Shown here in pieces: positions 25,484 through 33,965 of a DNA stretch of 64,000 nucleotides. Under the pieces are notes generated by a model. That model had not been told where the DNA came from, did no database searches, and saw nothing but the letters and a program-made list of their open reading frames with translations. This DNA comes from Ruania alkalisoli (GTDB lineage: Bacteria; Actinomycetota; Actinomycetes; Actinomycetales; Beutenbergiaceae), in NCBI RefSeq assembly GCF_014960965.1, contig NZ_CP063169.1, positions 777,581 through 841,580 of the forward strand, read 5' to 3'. The first letter of the stretch is position 1. Every line of letters starts with the position of its first letter. The position numbers and the translations under genes are program-made.

Positions 25484-25854
25484 TGACCGGCGTCCGCGCA
25501 CCGCGCGATCGCGGTTCGGTGACCGCCGAGCTGGCGATCCTGCTGCCAGCTGTGGTGCTGATGCTGGTGGCGGTTCTGACCGCGGCGGCAGCCGGCGTCG
25601 CTCAGGTTCGGTGCGCGGACGCTGCCCGTGCGGGTGCACGTGCCGCGGCACTGGGGGAGACCACCGGGCAGGTGGTGGAAATCGCCGAGCACGTTGCCGG
25701 GGCGGACGTCGAGGTGGGTGTCTCCCGCGACGGCGAGTGGGTCATGGTCGGGGTTCGTACGGGCCTCCCGCTGGGGCCGCTCGGCCGGCTGATCGAGGTA
25801 TCTGCCGACGCGTCCACCCCCGTGGAGCCGGGATGGGCGGAGGGTGCGCCATGA
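25483..25854 (+). CDS. TadE-like minor pilin
   Basis: 123 residues starting at the ATG that overlaps the pilin stop. RDRGSVTAELAILLPAVVLM is the TadE start, with the Thr-Ala-Glu motif after Gly-Ser-Val, followed by one long hydrophobic helix. The remainder is a small beta-rich domain. TadE-type proteins are processed like pilins and sit at the pilus base or tip. The stop overlaps the next ATG. Confidence 0.85.
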   Translation: MTGVRAPRDRGSVTAELAILLPAVVLMLVAVLTAAAAGVAQVRCADAARAGARAAALGETTGQVVEIAEHVAGADVEVGVSRDGEWVMVGVRTGLPLGPLGRLIEVSADASTPVEPGWAEGAP

Positions 25855-26222
25855 TCCGCCGAACCCGCGATCGCCGTGATCGAGGCTCGGCCACCGTCCT
25901 GGTGCTCGCCGTCGTGGCAACCGGCCTCGTCGCCATGGTTCTCCTCGGCGGCCTGGTCCACGCCAGCCTCGCCCGCGGTACCGCCCAGGCGGCAGCCGAT
26001 CTGGCGGCCATCGCGGCCGCACGGGAGGCCACGCGAGGTGCACCGGACCCGTGCCGGATCGCCGCCGAGGTGGCCGAACGCAACGGCGCGGACCTCGCCT
26101 CATGCATCGTCGGGGATGGCGCACTGGTGGACGTCCGGGTCGATGTCCCCGCCGAGCCGCTACCGGGATGGTCACGGGCCGCCACGGCCGAGGCCCGCGC
26201 CGGCCCGGTCGGGATGGGATGA
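25851..26222 (+). CDS. Rv3654c-type TadE-like secretion protein
   Basis: 123 residues. The start RDRGSATVLVLAVVATGLVA resembles a TadE/TadG leader, with one membrane helix. RGTAQAAADLAAIAAAREAT is the alanine-rich pattern of TadG-like putative Flp pilus proteins. Cys residues at about 65 and 80 may pair. It matches by position and size the M. tuberculosis Rv3654c gene that ends the same cluster. Role in pilus assembly or in secretion is inferred. Confidence 0.82.
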   Translation: MIRRTRDRRDRGSATVLVLAVVATGLVAMVLLGGLVHASLARGTAQAAADLAAIAAAREATRGAPDPCRIAAEVAERNGADLASCIVGDGALVDVRVDVPAEPLPGWSRAATAEARAGPVGMG

Positions 26223-26282
26223 GGATGCGTACCGGATGGCGGTATAGCCGTCATCTGCTGCCCGCCTTGAGACACTGATGGA

Positions 26283-28715
26283 GTGACCTACCCCGAGCCC
26301 CTGACGGCGCTGCTCACCCCACGTCGGCAGCAGGCCGGTCTCGTGCACGTGGAGACTGTGCCGGCCCGTGCGGGTCGCCACGCACCGTGGCCGTCGTGGG
26401 CCGACGCCGACCTCGTCGCCGGCTACGCCGCACGCGGGGTGCAGCGCCCGTGGGAGCACCAGGTCGCAGCAGCCGAGGCCGCCTGGGCAGGCCGCCACGT
26501 GGTGCTGGCCACCGCCACCGGGTCAGGCAAGTCGCTGGCCGCGTGGCTGCCCGCCATCACTGCCGTGCGCGAGGCGTCCCGGAACCTCGGGACCAGTATC
26601 GCCGCGCTGAATCGGCGCCCCACCACCCTGTACCTGAGTCCCACGAAGGCGCTCGCGGCCGATCAGCTGCACGGGCTGGAGACGCTCCTGCGCAGCGCGC
26701 AGATCCGGGACGTGCGCGCCGCCACCTGCGACGGCGACACCGCGCTCAGCGAACGCGACTGGGTGCGAGACCACGCCGACCTGGTGCTCACCAACCCCGA
26801 CTTCGTGCACTTCTCACTCCTGCCACGCCACCAGCGGTGGCAACGTCTGCTGCGCGGGCTGCGCTACGTCGTCGTGGACGAATGTCATGCCTACCGCGGT
26901 GTGCTCGGCGCGCACGTGGCCGTGGTACTCCGCCGCCTCCTGCGGCTCGCCGCCCACTACGGTGCCCGTCCGACGGCGATTCTCGCCTCCGCCACCACCG
27001 GTGACCCGGCCGTGTCGGCTGCCCGGCTGCTGGGCGTCGACACTGACGCATTGGTCGCCGTGACCGACGACGCCGCACCGGCCGGTCGCCGGACCGTCGC
27101 ACTCTGGCAGCCGCCGGTGCTCGACGACGGTGCTCCGGTCGAGGAGATCGATGGTGGCGAGGGGGAGGACGGTGTGAACGCGTGGCGGCCGACGGGCACC
27201 CCGGCGGACGGCCCCCGGCGCTCCACCCTCGCCGAGACAGCGGAACTGCTCGCCGACCTGGTGCGTAGCGACAGGCGGGCCCTGGCCTTCGTGCGTTCCC
27301 GGGTGGGGGCCGAGGCGATCGCCGATCAGACCCGGTCGATGCTGCGGGACCGGCCCGGCGCTCTGGACAGAACCGCGACAGAACCGGCCGACACGGTCGC
27401 CGCCTACCGCGGCGGCTACCTGCCCGAGGAACGCCGCGAACTCGAACGCGCACTCCGCACCGGCGACCTGCGGGCGCTGGCCACCACCAACGCCCTCGAA
27501 CTCGGCGTGGACATCTCCGGCCTGGACGCCGTGCTCATCGCGGGCTGGCCGGGCACCCGCGTCTCCTTCTGGCAGCAGGTCGGCCGCTCCGGCCGGGCGG
27601 GTGCCGAAGGGCTCGCTGTGCTCATCGCCAGCGACAACCCCCTCGATGCCTACTTGGTGCACCACCCCGAGACGATCTTCTCCACCCCGATCGAGGCGAC
27701 CGCCTTCGATCCCGGCAACCCGTACGTCCTCGCCCCGCACCTGTGCGCTGCGGCCGCCGAAGTCCCCTTGACTGAGCAGGACCTGGTGACCTTCGGGCCC
27801 ACGGCTGCCGACCTGGTCGGTGAGCTGGTCGCACGAGGCATGCTCCGCCGTCGCCGGAACGCCTGGTACTGGAACTACTCCCGGCCGGAGGATCCGGCCT
27901 CCCTGACCGACCTGCGCGGCGGGGGAGGACCACCGGTGCAGGTGGTGGAAGAAGGCACCGGGCGCGTGCTGGGAACCGTGGACGCCGGCCGCGCCGACGC
28001 CACGGTGCACACCGGAGCGATCTATGTCCACCAGGGCAGGACCTACCTGGTCCGGGACTACGCCGACGACGTCGCGATCGTCACCGAGGCGCAGGTCGGC
28101 TACCGCACGCGCAGCCGCAGCGAGAAGCAGATCAGCGTGCTCGAGACCCGGGCGGAGCAGCAGTGGGGGCCGGTGCGCTGGTGCTACGGCGCACTCGAGG
28201 TCACCGACCGGGTGGTGGGCTACGACCGGCGACGTCTGCCCTCGCTCGAGCTCATCGGCTCCTACCCGCTGGACCTGCCCGAGCACACACTGCGCACCAC
28301 GGGCTGCTGGTGGACCGCAGCGCCGGAGGTGTTCGACGATCTCGGCCTCGCACCGGCTGACCTACCCGGGGCGCTGCACGCCGCCGAGCACGCCGCGATC
28401 GGGCTGCTCGGATTGGTCGCCACCTGTGATCGCTGGGACATCGGCGGCCTGTCCACCGCAGTGCATGCCGACACCTACCAGCCCACCGTCTTCGTCTACG
28501 ACGGCTACCCCGGCGGGGCAGGATTCGCCGAGCGAGGATTTGCCGTGGCGAAGCAGTGGATCACCGCCACCCGGGACGCCGTCGCCGGCTGCTCCTGCGA
28601 GACCGGCTGCCCCGCGTGCATCCAGTCACCCAAATGCGGGAACAACAACTCCCCGCTGGACAAGGCCGGGGCGCTCGCGGTGCTGGGGCTGCTGGTGGAG
28701 TTGGCGCCGGAGTGA
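26283..28715 (+). CDS. MrfA-like DEAD/DEAH-box helicase with DUF1998 zinc domain
   Basis: 810 residues, GTG start. Helicase motifs in order: Walker A ATATGSGKSLAAW, motif Ia LSPTKALAADQL, motif II VVDECHAYRG (DECH), motif III SATTGDP, motif V TNALELGVDISGLD, motif VI WQQVGRSGRAG. The C-terminal DUF1998 domain ends in four cysteines (CSCETGCPACIQSPKCGNNN). This is the YprA/MrfA group; the Bacillus protein repairs mitomycin-C damage. A copy next to the tad cluster is also found in mycobacteria (Rv3649). It ends four bases from the convergent gene. DNA repair is the likely role. Confidence 0.92.
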   Translation: MTYPEPLTALLTPRRQQAGLVHVETVPARAGRHAPWPSWADADLVAGYAARGVQRPWEHQVAAAEAAWAGRHVVLATATGSGKSLAAWLPAITAVREASRNLGTSIAALNRRPTTLYLSPTKALAADQLHGLETLLRSAQIRDVRAATCDGDTALSERDWVRDHADLVLTNPDFVHFSLLPRHQRWQRLLRGLRYVVVDECHAYRGVLGAHVAVVLRRLLRLAAHYGARPTAILASATTGDPAVSAARLLGVDTDALVAVTDDAAPAGRRTVALWQPPVLDDGAPVEEIDGGEGEDGVNAWRPTGTPADGPRRSTLAETAELLADLVRSDRRALAFVRSRVGAEAIADQTRSMLRDRPGALDRTATEPADTVAAYRGGYLPEERRELERALRTGDLRALATTNALELGVDISGLDAVLIAGWPGTRVSFWQQVGRSGRAGAEGLAVLIASDNPLDAYLVHHPETIFSTPIEATAFDPGNPYVLAPHLCAAAAEVPLTEQDLVTFGPTAADLVGELVARGMLRRRRNAWYWNYSRPEDPASLTDLRGGGGPPVQVVEEGTGRVLGTVDAGRADATVHTGAIYVHQGRTYLVRDYADDVAIVTEAQVGYRTRSRSEKQISVLETRAEQQWGPVRWCYGALEVTDRVVGYDRRRLPSLELIGSYPLDLPEHTLRTTGCWWTAAPEVFDDLGLAPADLPGALHAAEHAAIGLLGLVATCDRWDIGGLSTAVHADTYQPTVFVYDGYPGGAGFAERGFAVAKQWITATRDAVAGCSCETGCPACIQSPKCGNNNSPLDKAGALAVLGLLVELAPE

Positions 28716-28719
28716 CGCC

Positions 28720-29955
28720 TCACCCCCCGGTTACCTCAATGTGCGCGCCCTCTGAGATCGCCAGCGGATTGCGCGTCCTGTGCTCTTGATACGCCTCGTA
28801 ATCCATGAGCATGGTGTAGATCGTGTAGCTGCCCGCCGGAATTGGGTTGCCGTAGCCATTGGCAGGGTTGTTGCAGCGATCGGCGAGTCCGTGGCCGGCT
28901 GTCTGTGTGTCGACCTCTCCGGGGGCGAGGTCGACACGGAGGATGGCGTCCGTGCCGAGTACCTGGGGCGAAACCACGATGCCGTCCTGAACGAGGATCG
29001 TCCACAAGTACATTCTGAAGCCCAACGTCTCACTGCTGACGTTCTCGATGGTGACCTCCGCGTTGGGGAACCTCCCATCGATAGCGGCCGGGACCAAGGG
29101 AGCGTCGCCCCACTCAGCCTCGATGCGCAGGCCAGTGCTGGTGGTCGGAGGGATCCAGGTGTCGCCACACTCGGGCAGGAACTCTGGCGGAGGTAGCAGT
29201 GCTGCTGGCTCTTCGGTGCGGGCTTCCTCGGTTTCGGAGGGGGCGCTCGGCTCGTCGGTCTCCGGATCGGGGCTCGGCTCCTCGGTCTCCTCGGCCGGTG
29301 CCTCAAGCCGCCCGCTGACGAACGTCAGCTCCTCGGCCGACGTCGCCCACCAGGCACCATCGTCCGCTGTCAGGGCACCCACCGAGACTGGCGCGGCACC
29401 GGTGAGATCGTCGACGCACACGGTCATCGCGTCCAGGCTGCGCCCGAGGCTTACCTCCCCGCCCGCAGGAACGGTGACAGCTCCCTGATCGGGACCCACG
29501 CTGTAGGCGAGGATCTGGTCCGTGCCCGGTGCCGCCACGATGACGTCGATCCGGTCGGTGAGGTGCACGTCCTCCTCGGAGCGCAGTGTCACGTCGATCG
29601 CGTGGGTGCCACCGGACGTGGTCACATCGACCTCGGCGTCGACGGCGTGCTCGATGCGGTCGGTGACCTCGCGCAGCGTCATCCCGCACCAGTCGCCGGC
29701 ATCCCCGGTGGGTTCGACGGTCGGCGAGGGCGAAGCCGGCGGCGGTGCCTGCCAGTCCAGCAGGCCCGTCTGGGTCACGCCCCAGACGCCGCCGATGACG
29801 GCGGCGAGAGCGACCGTCGCCCCGGCCGCGGTGCGGCCCCGCCGCCGGCGCCGCACGTGCGAGGCGATCTCCTCCACCCTCCCGGTCAGCGGGTTCGGCC
29901 CGTCCATGCGCCTGCTCCGTTCCGCGTCCCTGCGCAGTTCGTCGTCGAGGTTCAT
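28720..29955 (-). CDS. Membrane protein coupled to second sigma factor
   Basis: 411 residues; its ATG overlaps the sigma factor stop (ATGA). The cytoplasmic N-terminus is about 42 residues and very basic at the end (HVRRRRRGR), followed by one membrane segment (AAGATVALAAVIGGVWGVT). The outer part has a domain with a Cys pair, then a Glu/Pro/Thr-rich linker at about 235-270, and a C-terminal domain with a Cys pair (LPECGDTWIP; DRCNNPANGYG). Topology and gene order match the partner of the first sigma factor. It is likely a regulator of sigma activity or the main output of the pair; no known anti-sigma motif is visible. Confidence 0.65.
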   Translation of the reverse strand: MNLDDELRRDAERSRRMDGPNPLTGRVEEIASHVRRRRRGRTAAGATVALAAVIGGVWGVTQTGLLDWQAPPPASPSPTVEPTGDAGDWCGMTLREVTDRIEHAVDAEVDVTTSGGTHAIDVTLRSEEDVHLTDRIDVIVAAPGTDQILAYSVGPDQGAVTVPAGGEVSLGRSLDAMTVCVDDLTGAAPVSVGALTADDGAWWATSAEELTFVSGRLEAPAEETEEPSPDPETDEPSAPSETEEARTEEPAALLPPPEFLPECGDTWIPPTTSTGLRIEAEWGDAPLVPAAIDGRFPNAEVTIENVSSETLGFRMYLWTILVQDGIVVSPQVLGTDAILRVDLAPGEVDTQTAGHGLADRCNNPANGYGNPIPAGSYTIYTMLMDYEAYQEHRTRNPLAISEGAHIEVTGG

Positions 29956-30479
29956 GACTGGTCTCCTTCCACTGCCAGCACACGCGCCAGGCGCCCTTTT
30001 GCCTCGTGGAGGTAGCGCTTCACCGCTCCGGCTGAGAGGTAGAGCTCGTCGGCGATCTGGGGCACGGTCAGATCGGCGTAGTAGCGCAGTACGGTGCAGG
30101 CGCGCTGTCGTTCGGTCAGCGTCTGCAGGGCACGCTGCACGTCCACCCGGTCACCGGCACTATCCACCCATGCCGGGGCTCGGCCGTTGTGGTCGCTGGC
30201 GTCAGTGCGGGTGAACAGGTGGCGCACCGCCGACCACCGTTGCTGCCGCCGTGCCCGATCGAGGTAGAGACTGAAGATCGTCCGGCGCACGTACGCTTCG
30301 GCATACTCCAGCGCGTCGTCGCGGGAGCGGCGCCTGAGTGTGGTGAATACCTTCGTCAGCGCTTCCTGCGTGAGGTCCTCCCCCTCGGAGGAGTTGCCGC
30401 ACAGCATCGTCGCGTACGCCGTCAGCGCCCGCCCCCGGGTAGCGATGAGGTCGGTGAGCACAGGCTCCCAGTGCGCCAT
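29952..30479 (-). CDS. SigE-type ECF RNA polymerase sigma factor
   Basis: 175 residues, ATG at 30477-30479 with a strong GGAGAGGAGG ribosome site. Region 2 is GNSSEGEDLTQEALTKVFTT with RRTIFSLYLDRARRQQR, and region 4 is LQTLTERQRACTVLRYYADL with helix-turn-helix VPQIADELYLSAGAVKRYLH. It is in the same SigE-type group as the sigma at 15.7 kb but is clearly a different paralogue. It is coupled to a membrane partner downstream and preceded by an ECF-type promoter of the same layout. Confidence 0.9.
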   Translation of the reverse strand: MAHWEPVLTDLIATRGRALTAYATMLCGNSSEGEDLTQEALTKVFTTLRRRSRDDALEYAEAYVRRTIFSLYLDRARRQQRWSAVRHLFTRTDASDHNGRAPAWVDSAGDRVDVQRALQTLTERQRACTVLRYYADLTVPQIADELYLSAGAVKRYLHEAKGRLARVLAVEGDQS

Positions 30480-30518
30480 GATCGTCCTCCTCTCCCCGGG
30501 TGCGGTCTGTCATGAACC

Positions 30519-30545
30519 TAGACGCACAGGGTCGGCAAACCGTTG
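30519..30545 (-). promoter_or_regulatory. ECF-type promoter of second sigma factor gene
   Basis: On the minus strand, CAAC (complement of 30542-30545), 17 bases, then CGTCTA (complement of 30519-30524). Spacing and both boxes match the promoter at 15681-15707. Transcription would begin about 33 bases before the ATG, leaving room for the strong ribosome site. Self-activation is inferred. Confidence 0.6.
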
Positions 30546-30647
30546 GGCGCTCTCCCGGGTGGTGAGGCATGTCACGTTTTCCTGGTTAGACTCACCGGAC
30601 ACCCGCCACACCCGGGCGGGGTTACGTCTGTTCGTCGAGGAGGACGG

Positions 30648-32951
30648 ATGCTGCAGCTCGGAACCTCGAGCCTCGTGATCGTGTCGGTGATCGCTGTCGT
30701 GGCGGTCGTGGCCCTGGTGCTCGCCGTGGTCCTGCGACGGCAAGTGCTGGCTGCCGGCGACGGAACCCCGGCGATGCAGTCGATCGCCACCGCGATCCAG
30801 GAGGGAGCCCAGGCCTACCTGAACCGGCAGTTCCGCACCTTGGCGATCTTCGCCGTCGTGGTGTTCGCCCTGCTGTTCCTGCTCCCCGGCGACGGTGGCG
30901 TGAAGCTCGGCCGCTCGATCGCCTTCCTGTTCGGCGCGGCGTTCTCCGCCGCGATCGGCTACCTCGGCATGTGGCTCGCCACCCGCGCGAACCTCCGCGT
31001 GGCAGCGGCGGCCACTGGCCCGAACGGACGCCAAGAGGGCGCACGAATCGCCTTCCGCACCGGCGGTGCCGTCGGGATGAGCGTTGTCGGTCTCGGTCTG
31101 GTGGGCGCCGCCGCTGTCGTGCTCGTCTACCGTGGCGACGCCCCCGCCGTCCTGGAGGGTTTCGGTTTCGGCGCCGCACTGCTGGCGATGTTCATGCGCG
31201 TCGGCGGCGGCATCTTCACCAAGGCTGCCGATGTCGGCGCCGATCTGGTCGGCAAGGTCGAGCAGGGGATCCCCGAGGACGACCCGCGCAACGCTGCCAC
31301 CATCGCCGACAACGTGGGCGACAACGTCGGTGACTGCGCCGGTATGGCCGCCGACCTGTTCGAGTCCTATGCGGTCACCCTGGTCGCCGCACTGATCCTC
31401 GGCAAGGCCACGATGGGTGAGGCCGGCCTGGTGTTCCCGCTGATCGTCACCGCCATCGGGGCGCTGGTGGCGGTGCTCGGCGTCTTCATCACCAAGGTCC
31501 GCGGCAGCGAGTCCGGGCTACGGGCCATCTACCGCGGCTTCTACGTCTCCGCCCTCATCGGCGCCGCCCTGGCTGCCGTGGCCGCCTTCGTCTACCTGCC
31601 CTCCTCCTTCGCCGATCTCACCGGTGTCGGGGAAGCCCTCGCTGACCATGACGGCGACCCCCGCCTGGTCTCGGCCGTCGCCGTGCTCATCGGCGTGGTG
31701 CTGGCAGGCGTGATCCTTGGTATCACCGGCTACTTCACCGGCACGACGGCGAAGCCCACCCGGACCGTGGCAGCCGCCTCTCGTACGGGTGCGGCGACCG
31801 TTGTCCTCTCCGGTATCGGCGTCGGCTTCGAATCGGCCGTCTGGACGGCGGGCATCATCGCTGCTGCACTGTGCGGGCTGTTCCTGATTGCCGGCGGCTC
31901 GATCTGGCTGGCGCTCTTCCTCATCGCCCTGGCCGGTTGCGGTCTGCTGACCACGGTCGGGGTGATCGTCGCGATGGACACCTTCGGCCCGGTCAGCGAC
32001 AACGCGCAGGGCATCGCGGAGATGTCCGGCGAGGTGGACGAGGCGGGGGCGCAGATCCTCACCGATCTGGACGCCGTCGGGAACACCACGAAGGCGATCA
32101 CCAAGGGCATCGCGATCGCGACCGCGGTGCTGGCCGCGACAGCCCTGTTCGGTTCCTACGGCGACGCCGTCAGCATGGCGCTGGCGGAGCTCGGCGCGCA
32201 GGTCACCACGGACGGCACGGTCGCGGCCATGCTCAGTTACGAGATCATCAACCCCATCACGCTGGTGGGAGTGATTCTCGGTGGGGCGACCGTGTTCCTG
32301 TTCTCCGGGTTAGCGATCGACGCGGTCACCCGCGCCGCCGGGGCGATCGTGTTCGAGGTTCGCCGTCAGTTCCGTGACCACCCCGGCATCATGACCGGTG
32401 AGACCCGGCCGGAGTACGGCAAGGTCGTCGACATCTGCACTAAGGATTCTCTGCGCGAGCTCGCGACCCCGGGCCTGCTGGCGGCGTTCGCGCCGATCGC
32501 CGTCGGTTTCGGGCTCGGTGTGGGCCCGCTGGCCGGCTTCCTCGGCGGCGCGATCGGGGCCGGGGTGCTGATGGCGGTGTTCCTCGCCAACTCCGGTGGT
32601 GCCTGGGACAACGCGAAGAAGATCGTTGAGGACGGTCACTTCGGTGGAAAGAACTCCGAGGCTCACGCGGCGACAGTGATCGGTGACACGGTGGGCGACC
32701 CGTTCAAGGACACCGCCGGGCCCGCGATCAACCCGCTGCTGAAGGTCATGAACCTGGTCTCGGTGCTCATCGCACCGGCCGTGGTGATGCTCAGCGTGCC
32801 CGAGGATGCCAACCACACGCTGCGGATCGGGATCGCGCTCGGCGCCGCCCTGATCGCGTTCGCAGCGATCGTCGCTGCGAAGGTGCGTGCGGGCAAGATC
32901 GATATCACCGACGGCATCGATGAGAAGGAGACGGTCAGTACCGGCTCCTGA
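30648..32951 (+). CDS. hppA: Membrane-bound proton-pumping pyrophosphatase
   Basis: 767 residues from the ATG at 30648 after GAGGAGG. It has about 16 membrane helices. The substrate loop DVGADLVGKVEQGIPEDDPR with NVGDNVGDCAGMAADLFES binds magnesium-pyrophosphate, and a matching acidic loop lies near the end (TVIGDTVGDPFKDTAGPAIN). The GNTTKAITKG segment carries Lys where potassium-dependent enzymes have Ala, so it should be the potassium-independent, proton-pumping type. It recovers energy from pyrophosphate as a proton gradient. It is transcribed alone, divergent from the sigma gene. Confidence 0.95.
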   Translation: MLQLGTSSLVIVSVIAVVAVVALVLAVVLRRQVLAAGDGTPAMQSIATAIQEGAQAYLNRQFRTLAIFAVVVFALLFLLPGDGGVKLGRSIAFLFGAAFSAAIGYLGMWLATRANLRVAAAATGPNGRQEGARIAFRTGGAVGMSVVGLGLVGAAAVVLVYRGDAPAVLEGFGFGAALLAMFMRVGGGIFTKAADVGADLVGKVEQGIPEDDPRNAATIADNVGDNVGDCAGMAADLFESYAVTLVAALILGKATMGEAGLVFPLIVTAIGALVAVLGVFITKVRGSESGLRAIYRGFYVSALIGAALAAVAAFVYLPSSFADLTGVGEALADHDGDPRLVSAVAVLIGVVLAGVILGITGYFTGTTAKPTRTVAAASRTGAATVVLSGIGVGFESAVWTAGIIAAALCGLFLIAGGSIWLALFLIALAGCGLLTTVGVIVAMDTFGPVSDNAQGIAEMSGEVDEAGAQILTDLDAVGNTTKAITKGIAIATAVLAATALFGSYGDAVSMALAELGAQVTTDGTVAAMLSYEIINPITLVGVILGGATVFLFSGLAIDAVTRAAGAIVFEVRRQFRDHPGIMTGETRPEYGKVVDICTKDSLRELATPGLLAAFAPIAVGFGLGVGPLAGFLGGAIGAGVLMAVFLANSGGAWDNAKKIVEDGHFGGKNSEAHAATVIGDTVGDPFKDTAGPAINPLLKVMNLVSVLIAPAVVMLSVPEDANHTLRIGIALGAALIAFAAIVAAKVRAGKIDITDGIDEKETVSTGS

Positions 32952-32965
32952 GCCTCGGTCTGACG

Positions 32966-33030
32966 GCAACGACACGGACGCGCAGATCTGCGGCTGCCTG
33001 AGCCTGCAGACCACGTATCCGTGTCGTTGC
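32966..33030. terminator. Long-arm hairpin after hppA
   Basis: 13-base perfect arms GCAACGACACGGA (32966-32978) and TCCGTGTCGTTGC (33018-33030) enclose a perfect palindrome, CGCAGATCTGCG (32981-32992). The stop of hppA is 15 bases upstream. There is no T-tract, so termination is likely but not certain. Confidence 0.5.
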
Positions 33031-33080
33031 GGTCAGGGACTCCACTCGTCGACCGATGCGGCGAGGCTTAGCATCAGGTC

Positions 33081-33908
33081 ATGGCTACCGCCCGCACGTA
33101 CCCCGGACCCGCCCGCACTGCCCTGATCACCGGCGCCTCCCGCGGGATCGGACGCCACCTCGCCGTCGGCCTGGCCGATGCGGGCCTGGACGTCGCCCTC
33201 CTCGCCCGGGACTCGGGTCGGCTGCAGGAGGTCGCCCACGAGGTTTCTTCCCACGGGCGCAAGGCGCTCGTCCTGACGGCGGACGTCACCGATACCGACG
33301 CCGTCACCCGGGCGGTGGCCACCGCCGAGCAGGAGCTGGGCTCGGTGGACCTTCTCATCAACAACGCCGGGGTGATCGATGCGGAGGTGCCGCTGTGGGA
33401 GGCCGACCCGCAGGAGGTGCGGCAGGTACTGGACGTCAATGTCTACGGTGCGTTCCTGGTAGCCCGGGCGACGGTGCCGGGGATGCTCCTGCGCGGCGGG
33501 GGCCGGGTGGTTGACCTCAGCTCCGGCGCGGGCGTGCGGGACATGGACGTCATGGCCGGCTACAACATCGCCAAGACCGCGCTCTTCCGCATCGGCGGCG
33601 GGTTGCACGAGGCCGGGTACGAGCGTGGCCTACGCGCCTTCGAGGTGGCACCCGGCGTGGTCGCCACGGAGATGACGGCCGGCATGATCGCGCACGCCGA
33701 CCGCACCGACTGGACGCCGCCGGAGGCCGTGACCGCGATCATCCGCGCGATCGCGACCGGCGAGCTGGACCATCTCTCCGGCTGCTACCTGCGGGCCGGT
33801 ACAGACACGGTCGAGGATCTGCGGGCGCGTGCTGCCGCCGCGACTGACGGGCAGCCCACTGGCCGGCGCCTGACTGTCACGGATTGGGAGAGTCCTCTGG
33901 GGCAATGA
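33081..33908 (+). CDS. Short-chain dehydrogenase/reductase
   Basis: 275 residues. The Rossmann start is TALITGASRGIGRHLAVGLA (TGxxxGxG), NAG is present in LLINNAGVIDAE, and the catalytic residues are Ser in VVDLSSGAGV and Tyr-x3-Lys in AGYNIAKTAL. An Arg and a short insertion after the second strand (LLARDSGRLQEV) suggest NADP(H). The C-terminal part (VAPGVVATEMTAGMI) is standard. Substrate is unknown. It is the last intact core-type gene before the accessory island. Confidence 0.88.
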   Translation: MATARTYPGPARTALITGASRGIGRHLAVGLADAGLDVALLARDSGRLQEVAHEVSSHGRKALVLTADVTDTDAVTRAVATAEQELGSVDLLINNAGVIDAEVPLWEADPQEVRQVLDVNVYGAFLVARATVPGMLLRGGGRVVDLSSGAGVRDMDVMAGYNIAKTALFRIGGGLHEAGYERGLRAFEVAPGVVATEMTAGMIAHADRTDWTPPEAVTAIIRAIATGELDHLSGCYLRAGTDTVEDLRARAAAATDGQPTGRRLTVTDWESPLGQ

Positions 33909-33965
33909 CCGGTGCGCCGCCTACCCACGAGTTCTTGCGCCCGGCACCGTGCCGAGGGGAGCAGT

